A stretch of 64,000 nt of DNA from Spirochaetota bacterium (GCA_023401595.1 JAEXDQ010000029.1:1-64000), one strand, 5' to 3'. Positions 17,730-27,614 are shown, numbered from the stretch's first letter. Translations and numbers: made by a program. The notes: generated by a model not told the origin, from the letters alone.

Positions 17730-18551
17730 ATGTTCAACGACTGCAAGCTTATTTGTTCCGATGTTGATGGAACGTTGCTCGACTCCGAACACAGGATTCC
17801 CTCGCGCAATCGAGCGGCGATCCGTCAGGTCGTGCGTCAAGGGATACCTTTTACCTTGACGTCGGGTAGGATTAAGGGGGCTTTGACCTGTTTGCAGGAG
17901 CAAATAGGTATCACAGGCCCGTTGATCTGTCTCAACGGCGCGTATATCGTCAATGGACAAGACGTGGTCTTTGAACGGACGGTAGTTCCCGCGGTCGCCC
18001 GTGATATCCTGCCGGTCATCAGACGCGTAGGACTTCAGGCTTTCCTCTATCAAGGAGAACATTGGTACGCGGACGTCGAAGATGATTGGTCGGCTTATGA
18101 GCGAAGGGTCTCGACTGTTCCGGGAATCATAGGTTCGTTCGACAGATTGCTTCCGCGCTGGGAGGATGCGGGGCTGGGCTTTCACAAAATGCTTTGCATG
18201 AGCAATGACCATCAGTCGGTGGTCAAGTGCGAAAGGTTGTTGAAGGAATTGTTTTCCGACACGCTGACGATCTATTTGTCATCACCACAATATATCGAAA
18301 TCCTAGCAAAGGGTGTAGACAAGGGTGTCGCAATTGAAAAGCTTGCGTCCTACCTTGGCGTCGGAATAGACCGGGTGATGGCCATAGGGGACTACTACAA
18401 CGACATTCCCATGCTGGATACGGCAGGAATGGGAGTGGTAATGGGAAACGCGCCCGTCCCGGTGCGAGAACATGCGGACGTACTTACCGCATCAAATGAT
18501 GAAGCGGGGCTGGCTCTGGCTATCGAACGGGAGCTGCTGGGCTTGGAATAA
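17730..18551 (+). CDS. HAD-superfamily hydrolase, Cof type
   Basis: A 273-residue Cof/YidA-like phosphatase. Motif I is CSDVDGTLLDSEHRIP near residues 12-27, motif II is LTSGR near 48, motif III includes the conserved Lys before GVDKGVAIEKLASYLGV, and motif IV is AIGDYYNDIPMLDTAG. The family removes phosphate from sugar phosphates or cofactors such as FMN; the substrate here is not predictable. The ATG follows TAGGACACATCC. The gene stands alone between adhE and an MFS transporter. Confidence 0.88.
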   Translation: MFNDCKLICSDVDGTLLDSEHRIPSRNRAAIRQVVRQGIPFTLTSGRIKGALTCLQEQIGITGPLICLNGAYIVNGQDVVFERTVVPAVARDILPVIRRVGLQAFLYQGEHWYADVEDDWSAYERRVSTVPGIIGSFDRLLPRWEDAGLGFHKMLCMSNDHQSVVKCERLLKELFSDTLTIYLSSPQYIEILAKGVDKGVAIEKLASYLGVGIDRVMAIGDYYNDIPMLDTAGMGVVMGNAPVPVREHADVLTASNDEAGLALAIERELLGLE

Positions 18552-18774
18552 GTCCATATGCTCCGGATGGCATGCTTGCAAAAAGATAGTGGCCTTGATA
18601 TATCGGGAACCTGCAAGCGGGAGAACGGGAGTCGTATCCGCTTCAGCGCACGAAAATGATTTGAGAGAATTCACCAGAAGCGAAGAGAAAACCGAAAGAA
18701 AAAAAGCCTTGGACTCTGAGCGCGTGTGGGGAAGAACGACAGGGAGACGATGGCAAGTCCATCAGGAATATGCA

Positions 18775-20043
18775 ATGGATTCTGACAACAAACCAAAAAC
18801 TAGAGCCGGGCAATCGATCTGGCATGTATACAAAGGGCTACCGGCTCCGATATATGTACTGTTCTGGGCTACGCTGATCAACGGAATCGGTATATTCGTG
18901 TACCCGTTCCTCGTCCTGTTCCTCACCCAGAAGCTTGGGTATGGCGATGCCCAGGCCGGACTGTTCATGACAGTCGCCTCGATCCTCTATATTCCGGGGT
19001 CCTTCCTTGGCAGCAAGCTCGCCGACAAGTTCGGCCGCAAGAAGGTCATGTTGGTCAGTCAGGCGTTGGCCAGCACGATGTTCCTCATCTGCGGTTTGCT
19101 GGGGGATTCAGAGTTGATTCCGATGTTCATCATGTTCAACCTCCTGTTTGACGGAGCCTGCGATCCTGCCCGTAGTGCGTTGCAGACCGATGTGACGAGC
19201 GTGGAAAACCGACAGGCGTCCTTCTCCCTCACATACCTCGGCCATAATCTGGGATTCATCGTAGGACCGCTCATAGCGGGAGTCCTGTTCTACAAAGCGC
19301 CGCAATGGCTGTTCTGGGGCAACGGCATCGCAGGCTTCGTCGCGGTCATGCTGGTCATGTGGAAAATCCCGGAATCAAAGCCTGACGCCGCGACGATAGA
19401 GAAAAGCTTCCATTCCGATTCTCTGGACAAGGCTGAACGGGGAGGTGTGTTCAGGGCCCTCTTCACCCGCCCCCACTTGCTGATCTTCGCCCTATGCCAG
19501 ACCTTCATGCATTTCTCCTACAGCCAGACGCTGTTCGCCCTCCCCCTGTACACCACGCGGTTGTTCGGTGAATACGGAGCTACGCTCTATGGGACGATGA
19601 TGTCGCTCAATGGCATCGTCGTGGTAGTCCTCACCCCGTTCGCCGTCTCAAAGCTCCGGAGGTTCAACCCGCTGGCGAATATCGTGATAGCAGGCGTGTT
19701 CTTCACCGTCGGTTTTTCCCTGTTCGGCATCGCGTCCCTCCCATGGGTGTTCTACGTACTGGCGGTCGTCTACACGACGGGAGAGGTCATTTCGGCGACA
19801 AACGTCAACTACTACGTGGCGAACAACACCCCGATCAGCCATCGGGCGCGCTTTTCAGCGATCATGCCGATCATCATGGGTTTCGGCCAAGGCGTCGCCC
19901 CTATGATTGGCGGAGCGATCAGCGAGCGTTGTGGCCTGAACATCCTTTGGGTAATCGTCGGCATCACCTCCGCGACAGGTACGCTCGGCGGCTTCTGCCT
20001 CTATCTGGCGGACAGGGCAAAACGGCGCAGATGCGCTTCCTGA
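18775..20043 (+). CDS. Major facilitator superfamily transporter
   Basis: A 422-residue protein with about 12 hydrophobic segments. The loop between helices 2 and 3 carries the MFS signature GSKLADKFGRKKVML. The N-terminal motif YVLFWATLINGIGIFVYPFLVLFLTQ resembles drug or small-molecule exporters of the DHA1/YajR-like group. The start is set at 18775, where AGGAATATGCA precedes ATG; the open frame runs 100 codons further upstream, but without membrane segments or a ribosome site there. The substrate is unknown. Confidence 0.85.
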   Translation: MDSDNKPKTRAGQSIWHVYKGLPAPIYVLFWATLINGIGIFVYPFLVLFLTQKLGYGDAQAGLFMTVASILYIPGSFLGSKLADKFGRKKVMLVSQALASTMFLICGLLGDSELIPMFIMFNLLFDGACDPARSALQTDVTSVENRQASFSLTYLGHNLGFIVGPLIAGVLFYKAPQWLFWGNGIAGFVAVMLVMWKIPESKPDAATIEKSFHSDSLDKAERGGVFRALFTRPHLLIFALCQTFMHFSYSQTLFALPLYTTRLFGEYGATLYGTMMSLNGIVVVVLTPFAVSKLRRFNPLANIVIAGVFFTVGFSLFGIASLPWVFYVLAVVYTTGEVISATNVNYYVANNTPISHRARFSAIMPIIMGFGQGVAPMIGGAISERCGLNILWVIVGITSATGTLGGFCLYLADRAKRRRCAS

Positions 20044-20160
20044 CATACAGAAGCTGGGGACATCCGCCGCAATGGGCAAATCGCATGACAAGGCATGGGG
20101 TGACGAGGTATCGGAAACGGCAAGGAACGTTCAAAGGCGGCACAGGTCACGTTCCTGCCA

Positions 20161-20220
20161 TCGGTTACAGTCGGTTACAGTCGGTTACAGTCGGTTACAG
20201 CCGGTTACAGCCGGTTACAG
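20161..20220 (+). repeat. Six perfect 10-bp tandem repeats
   Basis: Four copies of TCGGTTACAG are followed by two of CCGGTTACAG, exactly 60 bases, between the MFS stop and the XRE regulator. A 10-base period places each copy on the same face of the helix. Confidence 0.95.
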
Positions 20221-20423
20221 CTGATGAAATCGTTTCCGAATGAAATTCTTTTGTACCTTTTATAGAGAAAATCGGTCAAACCGATGACATCCGGTTTCAA
20301 TGAAAAACGTTTTTACCATGTTTTTCTCAAAAACCTGCAAATGAAATCGATTTCGTCAGGTTTTGATGCAACACAAAGGCCCCCTTCACACAAAAGATGG
20401 ACATTTTCCATTTCAAGGTTATG
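20221..20423. promoter_or_regulatory. AT-rich leader of the XRE gene with nested palindromes
   Basis: GAAATCGATTTC (20343-20354) is a perfect 12-base palindrome nested inside a second pair, AAAACCTG (20330-20337) and CAGGTTTT (20357-20364). A related GAAATCGTTTCC occurs near 20226. These are candidate operators for the XRE protein or a LacI-type regulator. No -35/-10 pair is clear. Confidence 0.4.
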
Positions 20424-20723
20424 ATGTCACCCATGAGATACGACATATACGGAAAAACAATCAAAAAGCTCAGAAAACAACGGAACTACTCACAAGAGCA
20501 GTTCATTGACAAAACGGGAATGGTGAGGAGTCAAATCTACTATCTCGAATCAGGACAAAGGTTGCCACGGCTCGATACATTGGAAATCATCTGCCGGGCA
20601 TTGGACGTAACGCTTGCAAGCTTCTTTCAGCTCGCGGAAGAAATCAGGGACCAAGAGTATGAAGCCTGCCATGCAGCCACAGAGACGACGCCTGTTTCAG
20701 GACAACGGGGTATCAGGATATAG
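20424..20723 (+). CDS. XRE-family helix-turn-helix transcriptional regulator
   Basis: A small protein of about 99 residues. Residues about 9-65 form a Cro/C1-type helix-turn-helix (TIKKLRKQRNYSQEQFIDKTGMVRSQIYYLESG, given here in its two recognisable halves TIKKLRKQRNYSQEQ and GMVRSQIYYLESG). A short acidic tail without a sensing domain follows. Start 20424 has AAGG 5 bases upstream; ATG 20433 is an alternative. It could act on the repeats and palindromes just upstream. Function unknown. Confidence 0.75.
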   Translation: MSPMRYDIYGKTIKKLRKQRNYSQEQFIDKTGMVRSQIYYLESGQRLPRLDTLEIICRALDVTLASFFQLAEEIRDQEYEACHAATETTPVSGQRGIRI

Positions 20724-20736
20724 AAAGAGCAAAGGA

Positions 20737-20999
20737 CTACAGGGCTCCTTCCAGCTTCAGCAGATACTCCTTTGCGGATAATCCGCCCCCATTATCCCAC
20801 CAGCTTGCCGGTTGAACCAATCACCCTATGGCAGGGAATGACGATGATGAGGTTTCGGTTGTTCACCAGCCCCACCGCCCGACACCATTGAGGACAGCCG
20901 ATGGTCTCGGCGATTTCCTTGTAGGTACGCGTCTCTCCATACGGGAACCGTAGCGGACGAAAAAGACAACCCTCCAAACCAGATTGGAAACAATCCGAC
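20737..20999 (-). pseudogene. Methylated-DNA--cysteine S-methyltransferase remnant, frameshifted
   Basis: On the minus strand FPYGETRTYKEIAETIGCPQ, then IPCHRVIGSTGKLVG, match the C-terminal domain of MGMT/Ogt, including the active-site PCHR. After LVG an extra base (TAAT where TAT is expected) gives a stop. In the next frame NGGGLSAKEYLLKLEGAL, the normal C-terminus, continues to a TAG ending at 20737. The segment before PYGE also seems shifted: FQS in one frame and LVWRVV in another. No N-terminal domain or start is visible. It is most likely a decayed DNA-repair gene; a base-calling error explains only part of this. Confidence 0.7.
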
Positions 21000-21102
21000 G
21001 TGGAGGGTTTGCTTCAGTACATAGCGGGCCATGCACCCAATCGTAGAACGACAGCCCGTAGAACGATAGCCAGATAAGCCGGCACGTTCTCAGCGAAGGA
21101 CA

Positions 21103-22128
21103 TTACAGGATCTGACGGATCCAGCCCGCCGGAGCGGGTAGCGTGCCCATCTGGATACCGGTGAGGGTATCGTAGAGCTTCTTGGTGACCGGTCCCATCG
21201 CGTCCATGCCGCTTGGGAAGAAAATGTCTTTTTCAGGGGAATGGATCATACCGACGGGAGAAATCACCGCCGCAGTACCGCAGAGACCGCATTCGGCGAA
21301 TTCGGAGACTTCTGTGAACGGGATAGGACGTTCTTCAACCTCGAGACCGAGATATTCCTTGGCGACATGCATCAAGGAACGTCTGGTGATGGAGGGAAGG
21401 ATCGAGGAGGACTTCGGGGTCACGACCTTGCCGTCCTTGGTCACGAACAGGAAGTTGGCTCCCCCTGTCTCTTCGACATAGGTGCGGGTCGCCGCGTCGA
21501 GGAACATGTTCTCGGCATAACCGGCATGCTTGGCGGTGTACCCGGCGTACAGGCTCATGGCATAGTTCAAGCCGGCCTTGATGTGGCCGGTTCCATGAGG
21601 CGCGGCGCGGTCGTATTCGCTGAGCATCAGCTTCAACGGCTTGATTCCGCCCTTGAAGTAGGGGCCGACGGGAGTACAGAACATGCGGAACTGATATTCG
21701 GGAGAAGGTGCGACGCCGATGACAGGGCCAGAGCCGAACAGGAACGGGCGGATATAGAGCGTCGCGCCGGAACCGAACGGGGGGACATAGGCGGCATTGG
21801 CCCGCACGACCATGTCCAAGGCCTCAAGGAACCGTTCCTGGGGGAATACCGGCATCATCAGGCGCTTGCAGGTGTCCTCCATGCGTTGGGCGTTCAAATC
21901 AGGACGAAACGCCACGATATGCCCGTCTTCCGTAGTATAGGCCTTGAGCCCTTCGAAACAGGTCTGGGCATACTGGAGAACTCCGGCGGACTCGCTGATG
22001 CTTACCTGATCGTCGGAGGTCATGCCTCCGTCATCCCATTGCCCGTCGCACCAGGTCGCGACGTACCTGCTGTCAGTCTTCATATATGAGAAACCCAAAC
22101 TGCCCCAATCAATGTCTTTCTTTTCCAT
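21103..22128 (-). CDS. ilvE: Branched-chain amino acid aminotransferase
   Basis: A 341-residue fold-type IV aminotransferase that performs the last step of valine, leucine and isoleucine synthesis with glutamate as donor. Conserved parts include FEGLKAY, the PLP Lys in GHIKAGLNYA, YVEETGGANFLFV and the C-terminal EVSEFAECGLCGTAAVISPV, as in the IlvE type that begins with an I/L-D-W-G-L-G-F-like segment. GAGGGTACATC precedes the ATG. It is the last gene of the ilv-leu block, 185 bases after ilvB. Confidence 0.93.
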   Translation of the reverse strand: MEKKDIDWGSLGFSYMKTDSRYVATWCDGQWDDGGMTSDDQVSISESAGVLQYAQTCFEGLKAYTTEDGHIVAFRPDLNAQRMEDTCKRLMMPVFPQERFLEALDMVVRANAAYVPPFGSGATLYIRPFLFGSGPVIGVAPSPEYQFRMFCTPVGPYFKGGIKPLKLMLSEYDRAAPHGTGHIKAGLNYAMSLYAGYTAKHAGYAENMFLDAATRTYVEETGGANFLFVTKDGKVVTPKSSSILPSITRRSLMHVAKEYLGLEVEERPIPFTEVSEFAECGLCGTAAVISPVGMIHSPEKDIFFPSGMDAMGPVTKKLYDTLTGIQMGTLPAPAGWIRQIL

Positions 22129-22313
22129 GATGTACCCTCTTCTCCCTATACGATGGTCTGAAGACCATGCAAATTCATATATTCACATTCCGTTGGCTCT
22201 AACGACGGTATCATCATCCCAAACAAGAGACGATACCGCAAAACCGCGGGAAAGTTACTTCATTGCCACGACGGACGCCCCCTCGAAAAAGGACGGACAC
22301 CGGAACCGGACGA

Positions 22314-23993
22314 TCAGACATCCGCCTCGACGACGCCCAACATATCTTCGATTGAAGCGCCGGGAGCAACCATCGGATATACCTTGTCGTCTATCGGAAT
22401 CTCGCATTCGACCACGACAGGGGCGTGAAGCTCCAAAGCGGCCTTGAGTACCACCTCAGGATCGTCTTCGGCGGACATCCGCATGCCGTGGACTCCATAC
22501 GCCTCGGCCAGCTTGATCCAGTCGAGAGGCGTATCGAGGGTGGTCTCGGAATAGTGCTTGTCGAAGAACAACGTCTGCCATTGGCGGACCATGCCCAGGC
22601 AATGGTTGTTCATAAGCACGATTACGACGGGAAGCCGATAACGGGCCAGCGTCGCCAGTTCATTGCAGTTCATACGGAAGGAGCCGTCACCGGCGACATT
22701 CACGACCCTGGCGGTCGGGTTGCCGCACTGCGTCCCGATGGAAGCGCCAGTACCGTAGCCCATCGTCCCGAGACCGCCGCTGGTCAGAAAATGACCGGGA
22801 AGCTCATGTTTGTAGTACTGGGCCGCCCACATCTGGTGCTGCCCGACTTCGGTCGTGATAAAACTGTCGGCGGGAAGAACCTTTTTCAACGCCCGGATAA
22901 TCTCACGGGGACGGCGGCTCTCTTCGGTGACCCGGATCGGATAGCGGAGCTTCCACTGTTTGATCTGCTCCATCCAGGCCTGATGCCGCATCGGCGTACC
23001 GATCATCACGGCCATGCGTTGGAGTACGATCTTCACATCGCCGATCACATGGCAGTAGGTCGTGATGTTCTTGTCGATCTCAGCCGGGTCAACGTCGATA
23101 TGGAGAATCTTCGCATTCCGGGCGAACGCGCTCGATTTGCTGATGACCCGGTCGCTGAAACGGGCGCCGACGACCACCAGCAGGTCGCAAGCCGATATGC
23201 TCATGTTCGAGACTTTGGTTCCATGCATCCCTACCATGCCGGTAAAGCGGTCGCTGCAAGAGGATACCGTGCCGATTCCCATCAGGGAGACGGTTGCGGG
23301 AGCATCGACCAGTTCCAGGAAATCCCGTAGCTCCTCCGCGGCACGGGACCGGACCACGCCACCGCCTACGTAGAACATAGGCCTACTGGAATTGCGGAGC
23401 AGCTCGACCGCCTGCTTGAGCGAAGACTCACGCAACCGTGCGACCTTCGGTTCAATGGGCATAGGCTTCTCCGGCTGGTATTCACAAGTGCCGACCTGTA
23501 TATCCTTGGGAATGTCAATCAAGACCGGCCCGGGGCGGCCCTCCCGTGCAATATGGAAAGCTTCACGGATCGTCGCCGCCAGTTCGGTGATATCCTTGAT
23601 GATATAGTTGTGCTTGGTGATCGGCATGGTGATGCCCGTAATATCTACTTCCTGGAAGCTATCGCGGCCAAGCAGAGGAAGCGGTACGTTTCCGGTCAGC
23701 GCGACGACAGGAACCGAATCCATATAGGCGGTTGCCAGGCCGGTGACCAGATTCGTCGCGCCGGGACCGCTGGTAGCGATGCATACACCTACGGCGCCCG
23801 TCGAACGGGCATACCCGTCGGCGGCATGGGCGGCTCCCTGCTCATGTGCGGTGAGAATGTGACGGATACAGTCCCTGTTGGCATACAGCGCGTCGTATAA
23901 CGGCAGCACCTGCCCGCCAGGATATCCGAATACAGTGGACACTCCCTGTTCCTTGAGACATTCTATGATGATCTGGGCTCCTGTCAGTTCCAT
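22314..23993 (-). CDS. ilvB: Acetolactate synthase large subunit
   Basis: A 559-residue thiamine-diphosphate enzyme that condenses two pyruvates, or pyruvate and 2-oxobutyrate. It begins with LTGAQIIIECLKEQGVSTVFGYPGG, carries the catalytic Glu in LTAHEQGAAH and the ThDP motif GDGSFRMN ending in MNNHCLGMVRQWQ. Length is normal for the family. The matching small subunit (ilvN) lies about 10 kb upstream at the head of the same block, an unusual separation. AGGAGTACACGCAT precedes the ATG. Confidence 0.95.
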   Translation of the reverse strand: MELTGAQIIIECLKEQGVSTVFGYPGGQVLPLYDALYANRDCIRHILTAHEQGAAHAADGYARSTGAVGVCIATSGPGATNLVTGLATAYMDSVPVVALTGNVPLPLLGRDSFQEVDITGITMPITKHNYIIKDITELAATIREAFHIAREGRPGPVLIDIPKDIQVGTCEYQPEKPMPIEPKVARLRESSLKQAVELLRNSSRPMFYVGGGVVRSRAAEELRDFLELVDAPATVSLMGIGTVSSCSDRFTGMVGMHGTKVSNMSISACDLLVVVGARFSDRVISKSSAFARNAKILHIDVDPAEIDKNITTYCHVIGDVKIVLQRMAVMIGTPMRHQAWMEQIKQWKLRYPIRVTEESRRPREIIRALKKVLPADSFITTEVGQHQMWAAQYYKHELPGHFLTSGGLGTMGYGTGASIGTQCGNPTARVVNVAGDGSFRMNCNELATLARYRLPVVIVLMNNHCLGMVRQWQTLFFDKHYSETTLDTPLDWIKLAEAYGVHGMRMSAEDDPEVVLKAALELHAPVVVECEIPIDDKVYPMVAPGASIEDMLGVVEADV

Positions 23994-24149
23994 ATGCGTG
24001 TACTCCTACTCCTATGAATATCCAGCCAGCTTCGAGGCCGCCCGCCAAGGCTCCCGGCGTTCCTGTGAATGCGACAGCAAAGGTATCGAACGCACCCTTG
24101 GGAACAACCGGATATCTTTCGCGACAACCCCTTCACGGACAATAGCGAA

Positions 24150-25832
24150 TCAGTCCTTGAACACAGCCCCTGTCGAAGCGCTGGTCACCTGTTTGGCGTA
24201 GCGACCCAGGTAACCGGTGGTGATCGGCGCTTTACGGGGCTGCCACCCCGCACGACGTCTGGAGAGCTCGGCGTCGTCGACCAACAGTTCCAGCTTGCCG
24301 GCCGGAATATCGATGGAGATCAGGTCGCCCTCCTCCACCAGCGCAATGGTACCGCCCTCGGCGGCTTCCGGCGAGACGTGGCCGATCGACGCGCCGCGGG
24401 TGGCTCCGCTGAAACGACCGTCAGTGATCAACGCCACCTCCTTGTCCAGCCCCATCCCGGCGATGGCGGAAGTCGGGGAAAGCATCTCCCTCATGCCCGG
24501 CCCGCCCTTGGGGCCTTCGTACCGGATGACGACGACGTCGCCGGCCTCGATTTTGCCGTCGAGGATGGCCTCGATGACAGATTCTTCACTTTCAAACACA
24601 CGGGCCGGCCCCTTGTGGACGAACATGGAAGGATCGACGGCGGAGCGTTTCACGACCGCGCCGTTCTCCGCCAGGTTGCCACGCAGGACGGCGATACCGC
24701 CGGTGACGCTGTACGGATCGTCGATCGGGCGGATCACCGCGGGATCATAGTTGACGGCCTTTGCGTACTGTTCGCCGATCGTCCTGCCGCTGACCGTGGG
24801 CAAGGAACCGTCGAGCAGACCGGCCTTGCCGAGTTCGGCCATGACGGCCATGATGCCGCCGGCGGCGTTGAAGTCTTCGACATGATCGGAACCGGCAGGG
24901 GCCAGATGACAGAGGTTCGGCGTCTTGGCGCTGATGTCGTTGGCCATGAAAATATCGATATCGACGCCCGCTTCATGGGCGATGGCGGGCAGATGCAACA
25001 TGGTATTGGTACTGCAGCCGAGGGCCATGTCGACCGTCAGGGCGTTGACGAACGCCTGCTTGGTCATGATATCGCGGGGACGGACATCCTCCTTGAGCAG
25101 CTCCATGACGCGATAGCCAGCCTCTTTTGCAAGACGGTCCCGGGCCGCGTACACAGCGGGGATCGTACCATTGCCGGGCAAGGCCATGCCGATAGCCTCC
25201 GTCAGGCAGTTCATGCTGTTGGCAGTGTACATGCCGCTGCAGGAACCGCAGGTCGGACAGGCGTTGTCCTCCCAGGCCAGTAGCTCCTTGTCGTCCATCT
25301 TGCCTGCGGCGTGACGGCCGACGGCCTCGAACATCGAGGAAAGGCTCATGCCCCGTTTGTCTCCGCCGGGGACATGTCCGGCAAGCATGGGGCCGCCGGA
25401 GATGAAGATGCAGGGCAGGTCGAGACGGCAGGCGGCCATCAGCATGCCCGGCACGATCTTGTCGCAGTTCGGAACGAACACAAGGGCGTCGAACGGGTGC
25501 GCGGTAGCCATAATTTCTATGGAATCTGCGATCAGTTCCCGGCTGGCGAGAGAGTATTTCATTCCTGTGTGCCCCATGGCGATTCCGTCGCATACGCCTA
25601 TCACAGGAAATACGACGGGGTTGCCGCCCGCCTCACGAACCCCGGCCTTCACAGCTTCGACAATACGGTTCAGGTGTACATGTCCGGGAATGATCTCATT
25701 GGCGGCGCTGACGACGCCGATCATCGGGGAAGCTATCTCGCGATCAGTCCAACCAAGAGCTTTCATCAGAGACCGGTGAGGAGCCCTGCCGGCGCCCTTC
25801 GTCGCTTGTTCACTACGCAATGGTTTGTTCAT
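24150..25832 (-). CDS. ilvD: Dihydroxy-acid dehydratase
   Basis: A 560-residue Fe-S dehydratase that converts dihydroxy-isovalerate and dihydroxy-methylvalerate to the 2-oxo acids. Cluster-ligand Cys residues are visible in VPNCDKIVPGM and CPTCGSCSGMYTANSMNC. The C-terminus has DGRFSGATRG and GHVSPEAAEGG. The ATG at 25832 is chosen over the upstream one at 25856 because the protein then begins at the conserved LRSEQATKGAGRAPHRSL region and GGGTAGGACA precedes it. Confidence 0.95.
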   Translation of the reverse strand: MNKPLRSEQATKGAGRAPHRSLMKALGWTDREIASPMIGVVSAANEIIPGHVHLNRIVEAVKAGVREAGGNPVVFPVIGVCDGIAMGHTGMKYSLASRELIADSIEIMATAHPFDALVFVPNCDKIVPGMLMAACRLDLPCIFISGGPMLAGHVPGGDKRGMSLSSMFEAVGRHAAGKMDDKELLAWEDNACPTCGSCSGMYTANSMNCLTEAIGMALPGNGTIPAVYAARDRLAKEAGYRVMELLKEDVRPRDIMTKQAFVNALTVDMALGCSTNTMLHLPAIAHEAGVDIDIFMANDISAKTPNLCHLAPAGSDHVEDFNAAGGIMAVMAELGKAGLLDGSLPTVSGRTIGEQYAKAVNYDPAVIRPIDDPYSVTGGIAVLRGNLAENGAVVKRSAVDPSMFVHKGPARVFESEESVIEAILDGKIEAGDVVVIRYEGPKGGPGMREMLSPTSAIAGMGLDKEVALITDGRFSGATRGASIGHVSPEAAEGGTIALVEEGDLISIDIPAGKLELLVDDAELSRRRAGWQPRKAPITTGYLGRYAKQVTSASTGAVFKD

Positions 25833-25958
25833 TGTCCTACCCTTTTCATCTCGCAAGCCCTGCTTGCTCTACGTTCTACCTAGCCGTCATCGGCGGCAGG
25901 AGGTCCTATTTTCCCGTATCAGCCTTTCGCCGATGCGCGACCGGCCGTCGCTTGACCG

Positions 25959-27026
25959 TCATTTGACCTGGGCGACGATCAAATCCCCCATTTTCTTGGT
26001 GCCGACCTGGTTCATACCGTCGCTCATGATGTCTCCGGTACGCCAGCCGGCGTCCAATACCGCGCTGACGGCGGCCTCCACCGCATCGGCCTCCTTCGCG
26101 AGGGAGAAGGTATAACGGAGCATCATGGCCACGGAGAGAATCGTGGCGATCGGGTTCGCCAGATCCTTGCCGGCGATATCGGGGGCGGAACCATGGATCG
26201 GCTCATACATACCGAAGCTGTCGGCACGGAGGCTGGCCGACGGCAGCATTCCAATGGAACCGGTGATCATGCTCGCCTCGTCGCTGAGGATATCGCCGAA
26301 CATGTTCTCCGTCACAATGACATCGAACTGACGGGGATTGCGAACCAGCTGCATCGCCGCGTTGTCAACGTACAGATGGTTCAGCGTCACATCGGGATAT
26401 TCCGGAGCAAGGCGGTTCGCCGTCTCCCTCCAGAGGCGGCTGGTCTCAAGGATGTTCGCCTTGTCGACGCTGGTCAGGACCTTGTTGCGTTTCTGGGCGA
26501 TCTCAAAGCCCATGCGAACGATACGCTCTATCTCGGCCACACTGTAGGCCATGGTGTCGTAGGCGCTGTCGCCAGCCTCGTTGCGACCACGCTCCCCGAA
26601 ATAGATGCCGCCGGTCAGTTCACGGACGACCATGATGTCCAGACCATCTCCGATAATGTCCTCGCGGAGCGTACAGGCCGCCGCAAGCTGCTTGTACAAC
26701 ATGGCGGGGCGCAGGTTGCAGAACAATCCAAGACCGCCGCGCAGTCCGAGCAACGCCTTCTCAGGACGCATCGAACCGGCCAGATGATCCCATTTCGGAC
26801 CGCCGACGGCGCCGAGCAGCACGGCGTCGCTCGCCTTGCAGGCTTCAAGCGTCCTGGCGGGCAGCGGTTCGCCCGTCGCGTCGATGGCGCATCCGCCGGC
26901 GAGACAGGTGACGAATTCGAATTCGTGACCGTAGACAACGCCTACGGCATTGAGAACCTTCACCGCCTCAGCGACGATATCCGGTCCGATCCCATCACCG
27001 GGGATCAAAGCTATTTTCATCTTCAT
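25959..27026 (-). CDS. leuB: 3-isopropylmalate dehydrogenase
   Basis: A 355-residue NAD-dependent beta-decarboxylating dehydrogenase. Landmarks are IALIPGDGIGPDIVAEAV, GAVGGPKWD, RELTGGIYFGERG, the catalytic Lys/Asp regions SVDKANILETSRLWRE and EDIL-type FGDILSDEASMI, and GSAPDIAGKDLANP. With CimA in the same operon it would also oxidise methylmalate, giving 2-oxobutyrate. AAGGAATACAGT precedes ATG 27026. Confidence 0.95.
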   Translation of the reverse strand: MKMKIALIPGDGIGPDIVAEAVKVLNAVGVVYGHEFEFVTCLAGGCAIDATGEPLPARTLEACKASDAVLLGAVGGPKWDHLAGSMRPEKALLGLRGGLGLFCNLRPAMLYKQLAAACTLREDIIGDGLDIMVVRELTGGIYFGERGRNEAGDSAYDTMAYSVAEIERIVRMGFEIAQKRNKVLTSVDKANILETSRLWRETANRLAPEYPDVTLNHLYVDNAAMQLVRNPRQFDVIVTENMFGDILSDEASMITGSIGMLPSASLRADSFGMYEPIHGSAPDIAGKDLANPIATILSVAMMLRYTFSLAKEADAVEAAVSAVLDAGWRTGDIMSDGMNQVGTKKMGDLIVAQVK

Positions 27027-27116
27027 ACTGTATTCCTTCATACCCGAAGGGGCCGCACGCTCCTTGGTTCATTCATCCTTGCCAGGCTTCGGCGACTTGC
27101 GAAGCCAGCGAAAGGC

Positions 27117-27614
27117 TCAGCCTTTCTGGTTCTGCTTGGCGATGTACCCGGCCAAGCCCCCCGCGGCGATCAGCTCCTGCATGAACGGCGGGAACGGTTC
27201 GGCCTGGAACCTGGCGCCGGAGGTTTCGTCCACGATGGCGCCGGTGGAGAAATCGACGCTGACGACATCCCCCTTCTCTATCGCGTCGCACGCCTCCGGA
27301 CATTCCAGAATCGGAAGACCGATGTTGATGGCGTTGCGGTAGAAAATCCTGGCGAAGGTCCGGGCGATCACACAGCTGACCCCGCTCGCCTTGATGGCGA
27401 TGGGAGCGTGTTCTCGGCTGGAGCCGCAGCCGAAGTTCTTCTGGGCCACGATGATGTCCCCCGGCTGTACCCGCTGGATAAACGTGGCGTCGATATCCTC
27501 CATGCAATGCTTGGCAAGCTCCGCATGGACCGATGTATTGAGGTAACGGGCCGGGATGATGACATCTGTGTCTACATTGTCACCGTATTTGAATACTTTT
27601 CCTTTTGCCTGCAT
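27117..27614 (-). CDS. leuD: 3-isopropylmalate dehydratase small subunit
   Basis: A 165-residue aconitase-swivel subunit of the short, archaeal-type LeuD group (about 160-170 residues rather than about 200). The conserved GDNVDTDVIIPARYL, FGCGSSREHAPIAIKASG and ARTFARIFYRNAINIGLP are present. It forms the dehydratase with LeuC, encoded 96 bases upstream, and would act on both isopropylmalate and citramalate. Confidence 0.95.
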   Translation of the reverse strand: MQAKGKVFKYGDNVDTDVIIPARYLNTSVHAELAKHCMEDIDATFIQRVQPGDIIVAQKNFGCGSSREHAPIAIKASGVSCVIARTFARIFYRNAINIGLPILECPEACDAIEKGDVVSVDFSTGAIVDETSGARFQAEPFPPFMQELIAAGGLAGYIAKQNQKG

